Shown here piece by piece: positions 1-7,323 of a stretch of 8,458 bases of DNA. Made by a program: the position numbers and the translations under genes. The notes below the pieces were generated by a model. It ran no database searches and was not told where the DNA came from. It was given only the letters and a program-made list of their open reading frames with translations. Position 1 is the first letter of the stretch. Each line of letters starts with the position of its first letter. Origin of the DNA: Alphaproteobacteria bacterium (lineage in GTDB: Bacteria > Pseudomonadota > Alphaproteobacteria > UBA7887); contig JANQOH010000319.1 of assembly GCA_028289725.1 (NCBI GenBank), forward strand, positions 1-8,458, read 5' to 3'.

Positions 1-1920
1 AATCGCATCGATCGCGTTTTGGAGCAAGTTGGTCATTGCTTGGCCAATTTGCGCCTGATCGCAGAACACCATCAACGGGTGTTCCGGCATTTCAAATCGC
101 AAATCAATTTCCGGATGCGCCATTTTTTGCAACGATACCGCATTCTCCACAATCGTGCGCGAATCCGTTTCGACGAGTTCCGGTGCCGGCATTCTGGCAA
201 ACGCGGAAAACTCGTCAACCATGCCGCGGATCGAAGAAACTTGTCTTACAATCGTATCGATACACGTCGCAAAAATTTCGTCACTGTCGTCGATCTGTTT
301 GCGATATTTCCGTTTCAGTCGTTCCGCCGAAAGCTGAATCGGTGTGAGCGGATTTTTGATTTCATGCGCGATACGCCGCGCCACGTCGGTCCAAGCCGCC
401 GCACGTTGCGCCTGAACGAGCGCGGTAATGTCGTCGAACGTAACGACGTAGCCAATGACACGGTCTTCCGCACGCTGGGCACCGATGCGGACGAGCAAAT
501 CACGCGCCCGCTTGTTTCGGACGATGGAGATCTTGTCCTGAGCTTGCGCCCGCTTGCCGGACCGCAGCAGCGCCATCAGGGCCGCCATCTCAGGCACGGC
601 GGTTTCCAAGGGATTCCCGATTAGATCCTCGGGTTGGCAGCTAAGCAGTTCCAATGCCGATTGATTCGGCAGGAAGATCCGACCGTCGCGGTCCAGCCCG
701 AGCACACCCGCTGAGACGCCATACAACAGCGCCTCGGTGAAACGCCGTCGATTGTCGATCTGCTGGTTGGCTTCGACAAGCTCGGCGCGCTGCGTCTGCA
801 ACTGGCCGGTCATGCGATTGAATGCGCGGCTGAGTGCCGCGATCTCATCCCCCGCCTCGCCTTCCGGAACACGGGCTGACAGATCGCCCGATCGCACAAG
901 TTCCGCCGCCCCCACCAGAGCGGAAATCGGTCGGATCAGCCGGTTCGCGAAGACCAGGCCAACCCAAACAGCCGAGATCAACAAAAGCAGCGCCACGACG
1001 ACATATAAAACAGTGAACGTGATCTGGATTCCGGACCGCCGCGTCTCCAACGCTTGGTAATCGTTCACCGCGCTCGATAGGCGCGCCATGTGGTTGACCA
1101 CCGCCGCGTCGACAAAACGGCCGATGTACAAAAACGTTCCGACCAAATTGTCGATTCGCGCGAGCGCACGCACGCGATCGCTGGTGTCACTGGTCATGAT
1201 TACCACTTCGCCATCAGCCGCACGTTGCAGAGCCGCATTCGCGAGTGGGTCGAATTCAAGCACGAAACTGAGCTTGCTACGCGCCAAGACTTTTCCGTCA
1301 CCGCGGACAATGATCGCTTCCGCGAGCGAACGCTCGGCAGCCAAGCCGTCGAGCAGAACCGTCAACGCCTCGGTCGATCCAAGCAGTTGCGGCGCTTGGC
1401 GATTGATCGTGGAGATCATCGATAGAATGTCGGCGCGAATAAACTCACGATGGTCCTTCACATACGCTTCGGAGACTGCCAAAGAACGCTCAAGGGCCGT
1501 GCGCACGCGATCGTTGAACCATGACTGAATTCCGAGATTGAAGAAGGTCGCGGAAAAGACCGCGACGATAATCGCCGGCGCGACCGTTACCAGGCTAAAC
1601 ATTCCAACAATGCGCGCGTGCAGGCGCGATCCCACCGAACCCTGGCGCCGTTCAATCCAAAGCCGGACAAGCCGCCACGCTACCAATGCGCCCAGACCCA
1701 GCAGCAGCACCAGGTCGATATTGAGCAGAACCAGAATCGTCGTTGGATCCGCGCCGCCGGGCGACATCGAGTCGGTCAAGGCGGCGTATGTCGCAAGCCC
1801 CGAGATCACGGCGCAGACGGTCAGAACGATTGCAAGTCGACGGACTAGTCCAACACGGTTCGCCCATCGGCCCAATTGGGTGGACCAGGAATCGGTTGGC
1901 GCGCCGGTCTCAGAAACCAT
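1..1920 (-). CDS. ntrY: NtrY, membrane nitrogen-regulation sensor histidine kinase (C-terminus cut by window edge)
   Basis: Membrane histidine kinase of the NtrY/NtrX two-component system, which in alphaproteobacteria helps control nitrogen and, in some species, redox-linked genes. The frame is open for 640 codons from the ATG at 1920 to base 1. Membrane segments lie near residues 29-48, 62-85, 104-127 and 301-322; residues about 128-300 form a periplasmic sensor region. Then come a HAMP linker (about 320-375), a PAS domain (about 395-500; GVLGLDRDGRIFLPNQ at 405-420) and the HisKA domain with H-box HEIKNPLTP and phospho-accepting His519. The window ends just after the N-box (NLLQNAIDAI, 631-640), so the G-boxes of the ATPase domain are missing only because of the edge. 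The strings GSRLHARIVGMFSL (97-110) and FFNLGIQSWF (126-135) are typical of NtrY. The start lies 8 bp after the ntrC stop, with GAGG in a good Shine-Dalgarno position. ntrX is expected next, outside the window. Confidence 0.95.
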   Translation of the reverse strand, partial: MVSETGAPTDSWSTQLGRWANRVGLVRRLAIVLTVCAVISGLATYAALTDSMSPGGADPTTILVLLNIDLVLLLGLGALVAWRLVRLWIERRQGSVGSRLHARIVGMFSLVTVAPAIIVAVFSATFFNLGIQSWFNDRVRTALERSLAVSEAYVKDHREFIRADILSMISTINRQAPQLLGSTEALTVLLDGLAAERSLAEAIIVRGDGKVLARSKLSFVLEFDPLANAALQRAADGEVVIMTSDTSDRVRALARIDNLVGTFLYIGRFVDAAVVNHMARLSSAVNDYQALETRRSGIQITFTVLYVVVALLLLISAVWVGLVFANRLIRPISALVGAAELVRSGDLSARVPEGEAGDEIAALSRAFNRMTGQLQTQRAELVEANQQIDNRRRFTEALLYGVSAGVLGLDRDGRIFLPNQSALELLSCQPEDLIGNPLETAVPEMAALMALLRSGKRAQAQDKISIVRNKRARDLLVRIGAQRAEDRVIGYVVTFDDITALVQAQRAAAWTDVARRIAHEIKNPLTPIQLSAERLKRKYRKQIDDSDEIFATCIDTIVRQVSSIRGMVDEFSAFARMPAPELVETDSRTIVENAVSLQKMAHPEIDLRFEMPEHPLMVFCDQAQIGQAMTNLLQNAIDAI

Positions 1921-1928
1921 AGGGCGTG

Positions 1929-1935
1929 TCACCTC
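1929..1935 (-). promoter_or_regulatory. Ribosome binding site of ntrY overlapping the ntrC stop codon
   Basis: Read on the minus strand, GAGGTGA lies 8 nt before the ntrY ATG at 1920. Its last three bases are the TGA stop of ntrC. A ribosome finishing ntrC therefore sits on the ntrY initiation site, which suggests translational coupling; the coupling is inferred, the overlap is seen. It also supports the ATG at 1920 as the ntrY start. Confidence 0.65.
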
Positions 1936-3374
1936 GTACCGCGGACCACCTGAATATCCAACTCCCGAATCTTCTTGCGCAAGGTGTTTCGATTAAGCCC
2001 CAATACTTGCGCCGCCTTTACTTGATTACCACGCGTTGCGGTTAAGGTGTGGACGATCAACGGACGCTCGACCTCACGCAATATTCGCGCATGCACGCCG
2101 GAGGCCGGCAGCGTGCCTTTGTGAGCCGCGTAGTATTGCGCGATATGCCGTTCCACGGCTTCGCCCAGACTTTCGGACTCGCCCGCTTGCGTCGCGACCG
2201 TCACCCCCTGTCCTTCTGAAATCTCGCCACTGACGATGTCGGCGGTAATAACGTCTTCAGTGTAAAGGGCCGCCAAACGCCGAACCAGATTTTCCAGTTC
2301 GCGCACATTGCCCGGCCAGGAATGCTGCACCAAACGTTCCATCGCGCTTGGATCCATCGTCTTTGCCGGCAGCCCTTCCGCCTGGACTTGCGCAAAGAAA
2401 TGTTGCGTCAGCATCGGAATGTCCTCGGTACGATCGCGCAGTGGCGGCAAACGCAACGGGACAACGTTAAGCCGGAAAAATAGGTCCTCGCGGAACATTC
2501 CCTGTTCGATCAGGACGCTCAAATCGCGATGTGTGGCAGCGATGATTCGCACATCGGTCTGAATTGGATCGCGACCGCCGACGGTTGTGTACTCGCCTTC
2601 TTGGAGAACGCGCAGCAGCCTTGTTTGTGCCTCGGGCGGCATATCGCCGATTTCGTCGAGGAACAGTGTGCCGCCATTGGCTTGTTCAAACCGCCCCGAG
2701 GAACGGCCGGTTGCGCCGGTGAAGGCGCCACGCTCATGACCAAACAGCTCGCTTTCGATCAGTTCACGCGGTATGGCGGCCATATTGATGGCGACGAACG
2801 GCTGATCCTTGCGCTTGCCGAAGTCATGCAACGCCCTCGCGACAAGCTCCTTACCGGTGCCGGACTCGCCGGTAATCATCACGGTCAAGTCGGTCGCCAT
2901 CAGCCGCGCCAGAACGCGATAGACTTCTTGCATCGCCGGCGAACGGCCGACCAAGGGCAAGTTCTCGTCCGCCGCGACATCGTTGGACGGTGCTGCCGTT
3001 TTGGCGGGTTCGGCGAGCGCCCGCCGCACGGTGGCGGTGAGCTCCGTCAAATCGAACGGCTTCGGCAAATATTCGTATGCGCCACGCTCGTTCGCACGGA
3101 TCGCCGTCATCAGAGTATTGCGCGCGCTCATCACGATGACCGGCAATTCCGGGCGCGCGCCGCGCAGCTTTGGCAGAAGTTCAAGGCCGTCGCCGTCGGG
3201 CATCACAACATCGGTGATCACCAAATCGCCTTCACCGTCGCTCGCCCACCGCCATAGCGTCGCTGCGTTACCCGTTGCCCTAACCGAATAACCCAACCGG
3301 CCCAGCGCGCGGCTGAGGACCGTGCGAATCGAGCGGTCATCGTCGGCCACAAGGACCGTCGCGCTGTCAGTCAT
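1929..3374 (-). CDS. ntrC: NtrC, nitrogen-regulation response regulator, sigma-54 activator
   Basis: Transcription activator phosphorylated by NtrB; it binds enhancer-like sites and drives sigma-54 RNA polymerase at nitrogen assimilation genes. The protein has 481 residues, close to the family norm of about 470-490. The receiver domain (about 5-122) has acidic residues D11-D13, phospho-acceptor D55 in ITDVVMPDGDG and K105 in LPKPF. The AAA+ domain (about 141-370) has Walker A GESGTGKE (169-176), the sigma-54 contact loop GAFTGA (216-221) and Walker B GTLFLDEIGD (235-244). The C-terminal Fis-type helix-turn-helix is at about 454-472 (AAQVLGLNRNTLRKKIREL). The frame stays open for 70 codons upstream, but the receiver domain begins at the ATG at 3374, which has a perfect GGAGG 9 nt before it. 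The gene overlaps the end of ntrB by 8 bp. No key residue is missing. Confidence 0.97.
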   Translation of the reverse strand: MTDSATVLVADDDRSIRTVLSRALGRLGYSVRATGNAATLWRWASDGEGDLVITDVVMPDGDGLELLPKLRGARPELPVIVMSARNTLMTAIRANERGAYEYLPKPFDLTELTATVRRALAEPAKTAAPSNDVAADENLPLVGRSPAMQEVYRVLARLMATDLTVMITGESGTGKELVARALHDFGKRKDQPFVAINMAAIPRELIESELFGHERGAFTGATGRSSGRFEQANGGTLFLDEIGDMPPEAQTRLLRVLQEGEYTTVGGRDPIQTDVRIIAATHRDLSVLIEQGMFREDLFFRLNVVPLRLPPLRDRTEDIPMLTQHFFAQVQAEGLPAKTMDPSAMERLVQHSWPGNVRELENLVRRLAALYTEDVITADIVSGEISEGQGVTVATQAGESESLGEAVERHIAQYYAAHKGTLPASGVHARILREVERPLIVHTLTATRGNQVKAAQVLGLNRNTLRKKIRELDIQVVRGTR

Positions 3375-4527
3375 CCGCCCGTTCCTCCGGCACGAGACGC
3401 AAATTCGCGTCCGATTGTGGGTCGCGCGATGCGGCGCGCAGATGCACACGGAACTCGGTGCGGCGGCGGCGATTCTCGAACTCCACCAATCCGCCATGGT
3501 CCTCGATGATCTTGGCGACGAGGGACAATCCAAGACCGGTCCCGCGCCGCTTCGTCGTGACAAACGGATCGAACAGGTGGTCATGCAGCTCAGCGGGAAT
3601 GCCCGGCCCGTTGTCCTGGATCGAAACGACGATGGGCAGGTCCTGGCGCGTTCGGCTGCCGGAACTCGCGAACTTGAACCCGTGCTGATAGCGCGTCGTC
3701 ACGACGATCTCGCCGCGCTGCGCCGGTACGGCTTCGACCGCATTTTTCATCAGATTGAGGAAGACTTGGATCAATTGATCGCGATTGCCGAAAACCCGCG
3801 GCAAAGATGGATCGTACCGTTCGACAAACCGAATGTCAGAGCCGCTCCCGGTGCTCACCAATTGCCGAACGTGATCGAGCACTTGGTGAATGTTCACCTG
3901 CTCGCGGTCGAGAGGCCGATCGTCGGAAAACACATCGAACCGCTCGACCAAGTTTCGAATGCGGTCCGTCTCATCGCAGATCAGCTTGGTGAGGTCTTTT
4001 TCCGGACCATCGACCGATTCCTCGAGCAACTGCGCGGCGCCGCGAATACCGGACAGCGGGTTCTTCACTTCATGCGCCACAATCGCCGACATGCCCGCAA
4101 CCGAGCGTGCCGCGCCGCGATGGGTCAATTGATGATCCACCATATGGGCCATTGAGCGCTCTTCGACGCACACGATGACTTGGTCGGCATTGTCGGGATA
4201 TGGCGCCACGCGGACATCGACCAAGCGGTCGTCCACTTTTGGACTGGCCAGCATGATCCCATATTCGACCACGGTTGCCCCGGTTAGAAGCGTCTGGTCG
4301 ATGAGCGCGATCAATTGGCTGTCGGCAGCGATCAAGTCTGTTAGCTGATGGCGCGCAAGATAGGCGCCGCCACCGCCCAACACTTGCTCCGCTGCCGGAT
4401 TCACCATGACGATGCGGTGGCCGCGATCGACGACAAACACCGCAATCGGCAGAGCCGACAAAACAGACGAATCGAGCGGACCGGCTATGGCGCCAGCCGA
4501 AATATTAAGCGGCTTCGGCGCGGACAT
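3367..4527 (-). CDS. ntrB: NtrB, cytosolic nitrogen-sensing histidine kinase/phosphatase
   Basis: Soluble kinase that phosphorylates or dephosphorylates NtrC according to nitrogen status, classically through the PII protein. The protein has 386 residues and no membrane segment. A PAS domain covers about 20-125 (ALPIAVFVVDRGHRIVMVNP). The HisKA domain has H-box AHEVKNPLSGIRGAA with His152. The ATPase domain shows the N-box LNLMKNAVEA (257-266), the G1 box DNGPGIP (305-311), FDPF (319-322) and G2 GTGLGL (329-334). The chosen start is the ATG at 4527, with AGGGA 8 nt before it; the frame extends 18 codons further to a TTG inside dusB, but those residues match no NtrB. The gene overlaps dusB by 23 bp and ntrC by 8 bp (ATGACTGA), so the kinase and its regulator are probably made in a coupled way. 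The last 20 or so residues are acidic and variable. Confidence 0.96.
   Translation of the reverse strand: MSAPKPLNISAGAIAGPLDSSVLSALPIAVFVVDRGHRIVMVNPAAEQVLGGGGAYLARHQLTDLIAADSQLIALIDQTLLTGATVVEYGIMLASPKVDDRLVDVRVAPYPDNADQVIVCVEERSMAHMVDHQLTHRGAARSVAGMSAIVAHEVKNPLSGIRGAAQLLEESVDGPEKDLTKLICDETDRIRNLVERFDVFSDDRPLDREQVNIHQVLDHVRQLVSTGSGSDIRFVERYDPSLPRVFGNRDQLIQVFLNLMKNAVEAVPAQRGEIVVTTRYQHGFKFASSGSRTRQDLPIVVSIQDNGPGIPAELHDHLFDPFVTTKRRGTGLGLSLVAKIIEDHGGLVEFENRRRRTEFRVHLRAASRDPQSDANLRLVPEERADD
3384..3388 (-). promoter_or_regulatory. Ribosome binding site of ntrC inside the ntrB 3' end
   Basis: The minus-strand GGAGG at 3388-3384 is a perfect Shine-Dalgarno core 9 nt upstream of the ATG at 3374. 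It selects that start over upstream in-frame codons inside ntrB and fits the start of the receiver domain. Confidence 0.75.
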
Positions 4528-5506
4528 GGACCTCGTCCCTTTCCGGATCAAACAAGGCGCGAAGCGCGTCGCGAACCGCAACCGGATCCGTCATGCGGAA
4601 AATGGCTTCGCGAAACGGCGCGGCACCCGGTACGCCCTTCACGTACCAGCCGATATGCTTTCGCGCTATGCGAACGCCACGTTCGATACCATGGTGCGAA
4701 AGCATCGCGTCATAATGTTCCAGAACGGTCGCTAGGCGTTCAGCGCAACCCGGCTCCGGCAAGCGGTCACCTGTACGCAAGAAATGTGCGACGTGAGACG
4801 GGAACCACGGCCGACCATAGGCGCCGCGCCCGACCATAACGCCGTCGGCGCCAGACCGCGCCAAGAGCGCTGCCGCATCTTCGACGGTGGTCACGTCGCC
4901 GTTGCCGACGACCGGGATCGAGACCGACTCTTTGACTTCGCGAATGAAATCCCAGTCGGCACGCCCCTTATAAAACTGACAGCGCGTCCGGCCGTGGACC
5001 GTCACCATCTGAATCCCGCACGCTTCGGCAATGCGCGCTAGCTGCGGGGCGTTGCGATTGGCGTCATCCCACCCGGTGCGCATTTTGAGCGTGACCGGAA
5101 TCGAGACGGCGTCGACGGTTGCGGCCAGGATCTTGGCCGCATGAACTTCGTCGCGCATCAAGGCGGAGCCGGCTTGGCCCGACACCACTTTCTTGACCGG
5201 GCAGCCGAAATTGATGTCGATCAGCGCGACGCCGCGGTCCTCGTTGATCCGAGCCGCTTCCGCCATCAGCGCCGGATCGCAGCCGGCAAGTTGGACCGCC
5301 ATCGGCGCTTCCTCCGCGCTGTGACTGGCCATCGTGAAGGTGCGCGGATTGGCGCGGATCATCGCTTGGCTCGCGATCATCTCCGAGACCACCAGGCCGG
5401 CGCCGAAGCGCTTCACAAGCCGTCGAAACGGCAAATCCGTCACGCCCGACATGGGCGCGAGGATGACCGGATCGGACAGCCGCACGGGGCCAATCTGCAA
5501 AGTCAC
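4505..5506 (-). CDS. dusB: DusB/NifR3-type tRNA-dihydrouridine synthase
   Basis: FMN- and NADPH-dependent enzyme that reduces specific uridines in the tRNA D-loop to dihydrouridine. The protein has 333 residues and a TIM-barrel fold. Visible family motifs are LAPMSGVTDLPFRR (16-29), DINFGCPVKK with the catalytic acid Cys102 (97-106), KMRTGWDD (141-148), VTVHGRTR (168-175), GNGDV (201-205) and VGRGAYGRPW (225-234). A helical C-terminal domain follows (HIGWYVKGVPGA region). The start is GTG at 5506, the first start codon after an upstream in-frame stop; GTGAG 8 nt upstream is a weak ribosome binding site. The gene heads the ntr operon; its alphaproteobacterial name nifR3 comes from this location. 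Why a tRNA enzyme is coupled to nitrogen control is not clear. The exact uridine modified cannot be read from the sequence. Confidence 0.95.
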   Translation of the reverse strand: MTLQIGPVRLSDPVILAPMSGVTDLPFRRLVKRFGAGLVVSEMIASQAMIRANPRTFTMASHSAEEAPMAVQLAGCDPALMAEAARINEDRGVALIDINFGCPVKKVVSGQAGSALMRDEVHAAKILAATVDAVSIPVTLKMRTGWDDANRNAPQLARIAEACGIQMVTVHGRTRCQFYKGRADWDFIREVKESVSIPVVGNGDVTTVEDAAALLARSGADGVMVGRGAYGRPWFPSHVAHFLRTGDRLPEPGCAERLATVLEHYDAMLSHHGIERGVRIARKHIGWYVKGVPGAAPFREAIFRMTDPVAVRDALRALFDPERDEVHVRAEAA

Positions 5507-5674
5507 AATGCGAACTCACGAAAGGTGCCTAAAAGTTGGGCAGAAACTAGCGATAATGTGTCCTGAGCGCAACAGTTATAGGGCCCGCAGACAAGTCTCA
5601 GCGGCCATGAGCGCTTGGCATTGAGCTGGGTGCCGGGTAGCGTGCCCCGCCGCAGAAAAGCTAAGATTCTCTCG
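5507..5674. promoter_or_regulatory. Divergent intergenic region for the dusB-ntr operon and ispDF
   Basis: This is the only sizeable gap in the window, and it separates two genes transcribed away from each other, so both promoters are expected here or in the adjacent gene ends. A plus-strand GATAAT at 5552-5557 resembles a -10 box, but no -35 lies 16-18 bp upstream; TTGGGC (5536-5541) is only 10 bp away. On the minus strand TATAAC (5580-5575) also lacks a partner; TTGTCT is 8 bp away. I saw no clear sigma-54 -24/-12 site and no NtrC inverted repeat of the TGCACC-N-GGTGCA type. The region is lower in GC around 5520-5580 than the flanking genes. No credible gene fits inside it. Confidence 0.5.
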
Positions 5675-6844
5675 ATGCCCGGACCCAGCACAGCCGCAAT
5701 CATCGTCGCCGCCGGACGCGGAAGCCGTTTCGGGCAGGAAATGCCCAAGCAATATGCCATGCTGGGGGGAGAGCCGGTGCTGCGGCGGACGCTGCGTGCC
5801 TTCGTCGAGCACCCCCGCATCGACCGCGTGACCGTGGTGATCCACCCGGACGACCGCGGCCTCTACGAGAACGCCGCCGCCGATTTCAAGATTCTGCCAC
5901 CGGTGTCTGGCGGGGCAACGCGACGCGTGTCGGTCTTGAACGGATTGTCCGCCCTCGAAGACGACCCACCCGGGCGGGTTCTGATTCACGATGCCGCACG
6001 TCCGCTGGTGAGCCCGGACATCATTCTGCGTAGCTTGGATGCCTTGGACCGCTGTGCCGGCGCCGTCGCCGCTGTACCGGTGCACGACACGCTGAAACAA
6101 TCCGACGAGGCCGGCTCTATCCGGCGGACCGTGCCACGCACCGGTCTTTGGCGCGCGCAAACGCCGCAAGCTTTTCACTATGATGAGATTCTGAAAGCGC
6201 ATCGCGCAACAAACGACGACACGCTAACCGACGATGCCGCGGTCGCGGAACGGGCCGGCTTGACCGTTGCGCTGGTCGAGGGTGCGGAGGAAAACCTGAA
6301 GGTGACGACCGAGCAAGATCTTGCGCGCGCCGAGATGCTGTTGCGCACCGCGCCTTCGGGCACGATACGCATCGGCTCCGGGTACGATGTGCACCGCTTT
6401 TCAGCAAACGGCGACCATGTCACGCTGTGCGGCATTGCGATCCCCCACGAAAAGGGCCTGGCCGGCCATTCCGATGCCGACGTCGGATTGCACGCGCTGG
6501 TGGACGCCTTGCTTGGCGCCATTGCGGCCGGCGATATCGGCACACACTTTCCGCCGTCCGACCAGCGCTGGGCCGGTGCGGACTCGCGCATCTTCGTCGA
6601 GCATGCCCGCGATCTCGTGGCCGAGGCTGGCGGCATGATTGAAAATGTCGACGTGACATTGATCTGCGAGCGTCCGCGCGTCGGCCCACATCGCCAGGCC
6701 ATGTGCACAATGATCAGCGAGCTGCTTGCGATCCCGGCGAACCGGGTCAGTGTCAAAGCAACGACCACGGAAGGGTTGGGGTTCTCCGGGCGGCGTGAGG
6801 GCATTGCAGCCCAGGCGATCGCCAGCGTGCGCATCCCGGCGTGA
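5675..6844 (+). CDS. ispDF: Bifunctional IspD-IspF (MEP cytidylyltransferase / MEcPP synthase)
   Basis: Fused enzyme of the non-mevalonate (MEP) isoprenoid pathway. The N-terminal IspD part (about 1-225) couples CTP to methylerythritol phosphate; the C-terminal IspF part (about 230-389) forms the cyclodiphosphate after IspE acts. IspD motifs are AAIIVAAGRGSRFG (7-20), PKQY with K25, IHDAARP (104-110), R155 and T163 in PRTGLWRAQTPQAF, and ENLKVTT with K209. IspF motifs are GSGYDVHRF with metal ligands D238 and H240, GHSDADVGLH with H265 and ligand H273, GDIGTHFPPSD (287-297) and KATTTEGLGFSGR (361-373). The linker is very short. The start is ATG 5675, where homology begins; a TTG at 5615 and GTG at 5630 in the same frame would add unrelated residues. 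The ribosome binding site is weak. The stop overlaps pgpA by 4 bp (GTGA). Confidence 0.96.
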   Translation: MPGPSTAAIIVAAGRGSRFGQEMPKQYAMLGGEPVLRRTLRAFVEHPRIDRVTVVIHPDDRGLYENAAADFKILPPVSGGATRRVSVLNGLSALEDDPPGRVLIHDAARPLVSPDIILRSLDALDRCAGAVAAVPVHDTLKQSDEAGSIRRTVPRTGLWRAQTPQAFHYDEILKAHRATNDDTLTDDAAVAERAGLTVALVEGAEENLKVTTEQDLARAEMLLRTAPSGTIRIGSGYDVHRFSANGDHVTLCGIAIPHEKGLAGHSDADVGLHALVDALLGAIAAGDIGTHFPPSDQRWAGADSRIFVEHARDLVAEAGGMIENVDVTLICERPRVGPHRQAMCTMISELLAIPANRVSVKATTTEGLGFSGRREGIAAQAIASVRIPA

Positions 6845-7323
6845 AGGCCTCGCTACAACCGCGCGACCTCACGCAACCGTCGGTCCTGATAGGTACTTGG
6901 TTCGGCAGCGGCCTTCTCCCAAAGGCGCCGGGCACTTGGGGCTCCTTGGCCGCCCTTCCCTTCGCCTGGGGAATCGAAAGCATAGGTGGTCAGGCCGCGT
7001 TGCTTTTCGGAGCGATTTTGGCCTTCGCCATCGGCGTCTGGGCGTCGGCGCGAATGGCACAAAATCTCGGCATCAAGGATCCGGGTGTCGTGGTGATCGA
7101 CGAAGTGGCCGGCCAGTGGCTGGCGCTTGCGTTCGTGCCTCTTTCGGGTTGGAGCTACGTCGCCGGCTTCCTGTTATTCCGCCTGGCGGACATCACGAAG
7201 CCTTGGCCCGCATCCTTGGCGGATCGACGATTAGATGGTGGCCTCGGTATTATGCTCGACGACATGATTGCCGGGGCCTATGCCGGCCTCGTCTTGCTTT
7301 TGGGAGCCGCGTTTCTTGCCTAA
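6841..7323 (+). CDS. pgpA: Phosphatidylglycerophosphatase A
   Basis: Inner-membrane phosphatase that removes the phosphate from phosphatidylglycerophosphate to give phosphatidylglycerol. The protein has 160 residues, typical of the family. Visible motifs are GTWFGSGLLPKAPGTWGSL (18-36), the acidic VVVIDEVAGQW (83-93), FRLADITKPWP (113-123) and LDDMIAGAYAG (139-149). These carry the conserved acidic residues of the family. Hydrophobic segments near 52-72, 93-113 and 142-160 fit a small membrane protein. The start is GTG at 6841, overlapping the ispDF TGA in the sequence GTGA, with no clear Shine-Dalgarno; translation probably depends on re-initiation after ispDF (inferred). Confidence 0.93.
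   Translation: MKASLQPRDLTQPSVLIGTWFGSGLLPKAPGTWGSLAALPFAWGIESIGGQAALLFGAILAFAIGVWASARMAQNLGIKDPGVVVIDEVAGQWLALAFVPLSGWSYVAGFLLFRLADITKPWPASLADRRLDGGLGIMLDDMIAGAYAGLVLLLGAAFLA
7302..7306 (+). promoter_or_regulatory. Ribosome binding site of cinA inside the pgpA 3' end
   Basis: GGGAG lies 9 nt upstream of the TTG at 7316. No other start candidate of cinA (TTG 7346, ATG 7361, or upstream codons inside pgpA) has as good a site that I can see, so it favours TTG 7316. Confidence 0.55.

Noticed and set aside
19..624. A 201-codon plus-strand open frame opposite ntrY
   Set aside because: It lies antisense to the PAS and HisKA domains of NtrY and shows only the arginine-rich composition of a shadow frame.
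1..1920. ntrY considered as a truncated pseudogene
   Set aside because: The frame is uninterrupted through all 640 visible codons and simply runs off the window.
2529..3257. A 242-codon plus-strand open frame opposite ntrC
   Set aside because: It is antisense to strongly conserved NtrC domains, has no recognisable protein family, and such frames are common opposite GC-rich genes.
3375..3584. A 70-residue N-terminal extension of NtrC
   Set aside because: It is read out of frame through the end of ntrB, is not NtrC-like, and a perfect GGAGG directs initiation at 3374.
3322..4155. A 277-codon plus-strand open frame opposite ntrB
   Set aside because: It mirrors the coding frame of ntrB, whose motifs are all intact; nothing in the translation looks like a real protein.
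5577..5607. Possible 10-residue leader peptide (MAAETCLRAL) upstream of dusB
   Set aside because: No ribosome binding site, no run of a regulatory amino acid and no adjacent attenuator-like hairpin were seen.
5503..5820. A 105-codon minus-strand frame crossing the intergenic gap and ending on the dusB GTG start
   Set aside because: About half is antisense to IspD and the rest has no family resemblance. The stop overlapping the dusB start is suggestive of coupling, but no convincing start or ribosome binding site was found.
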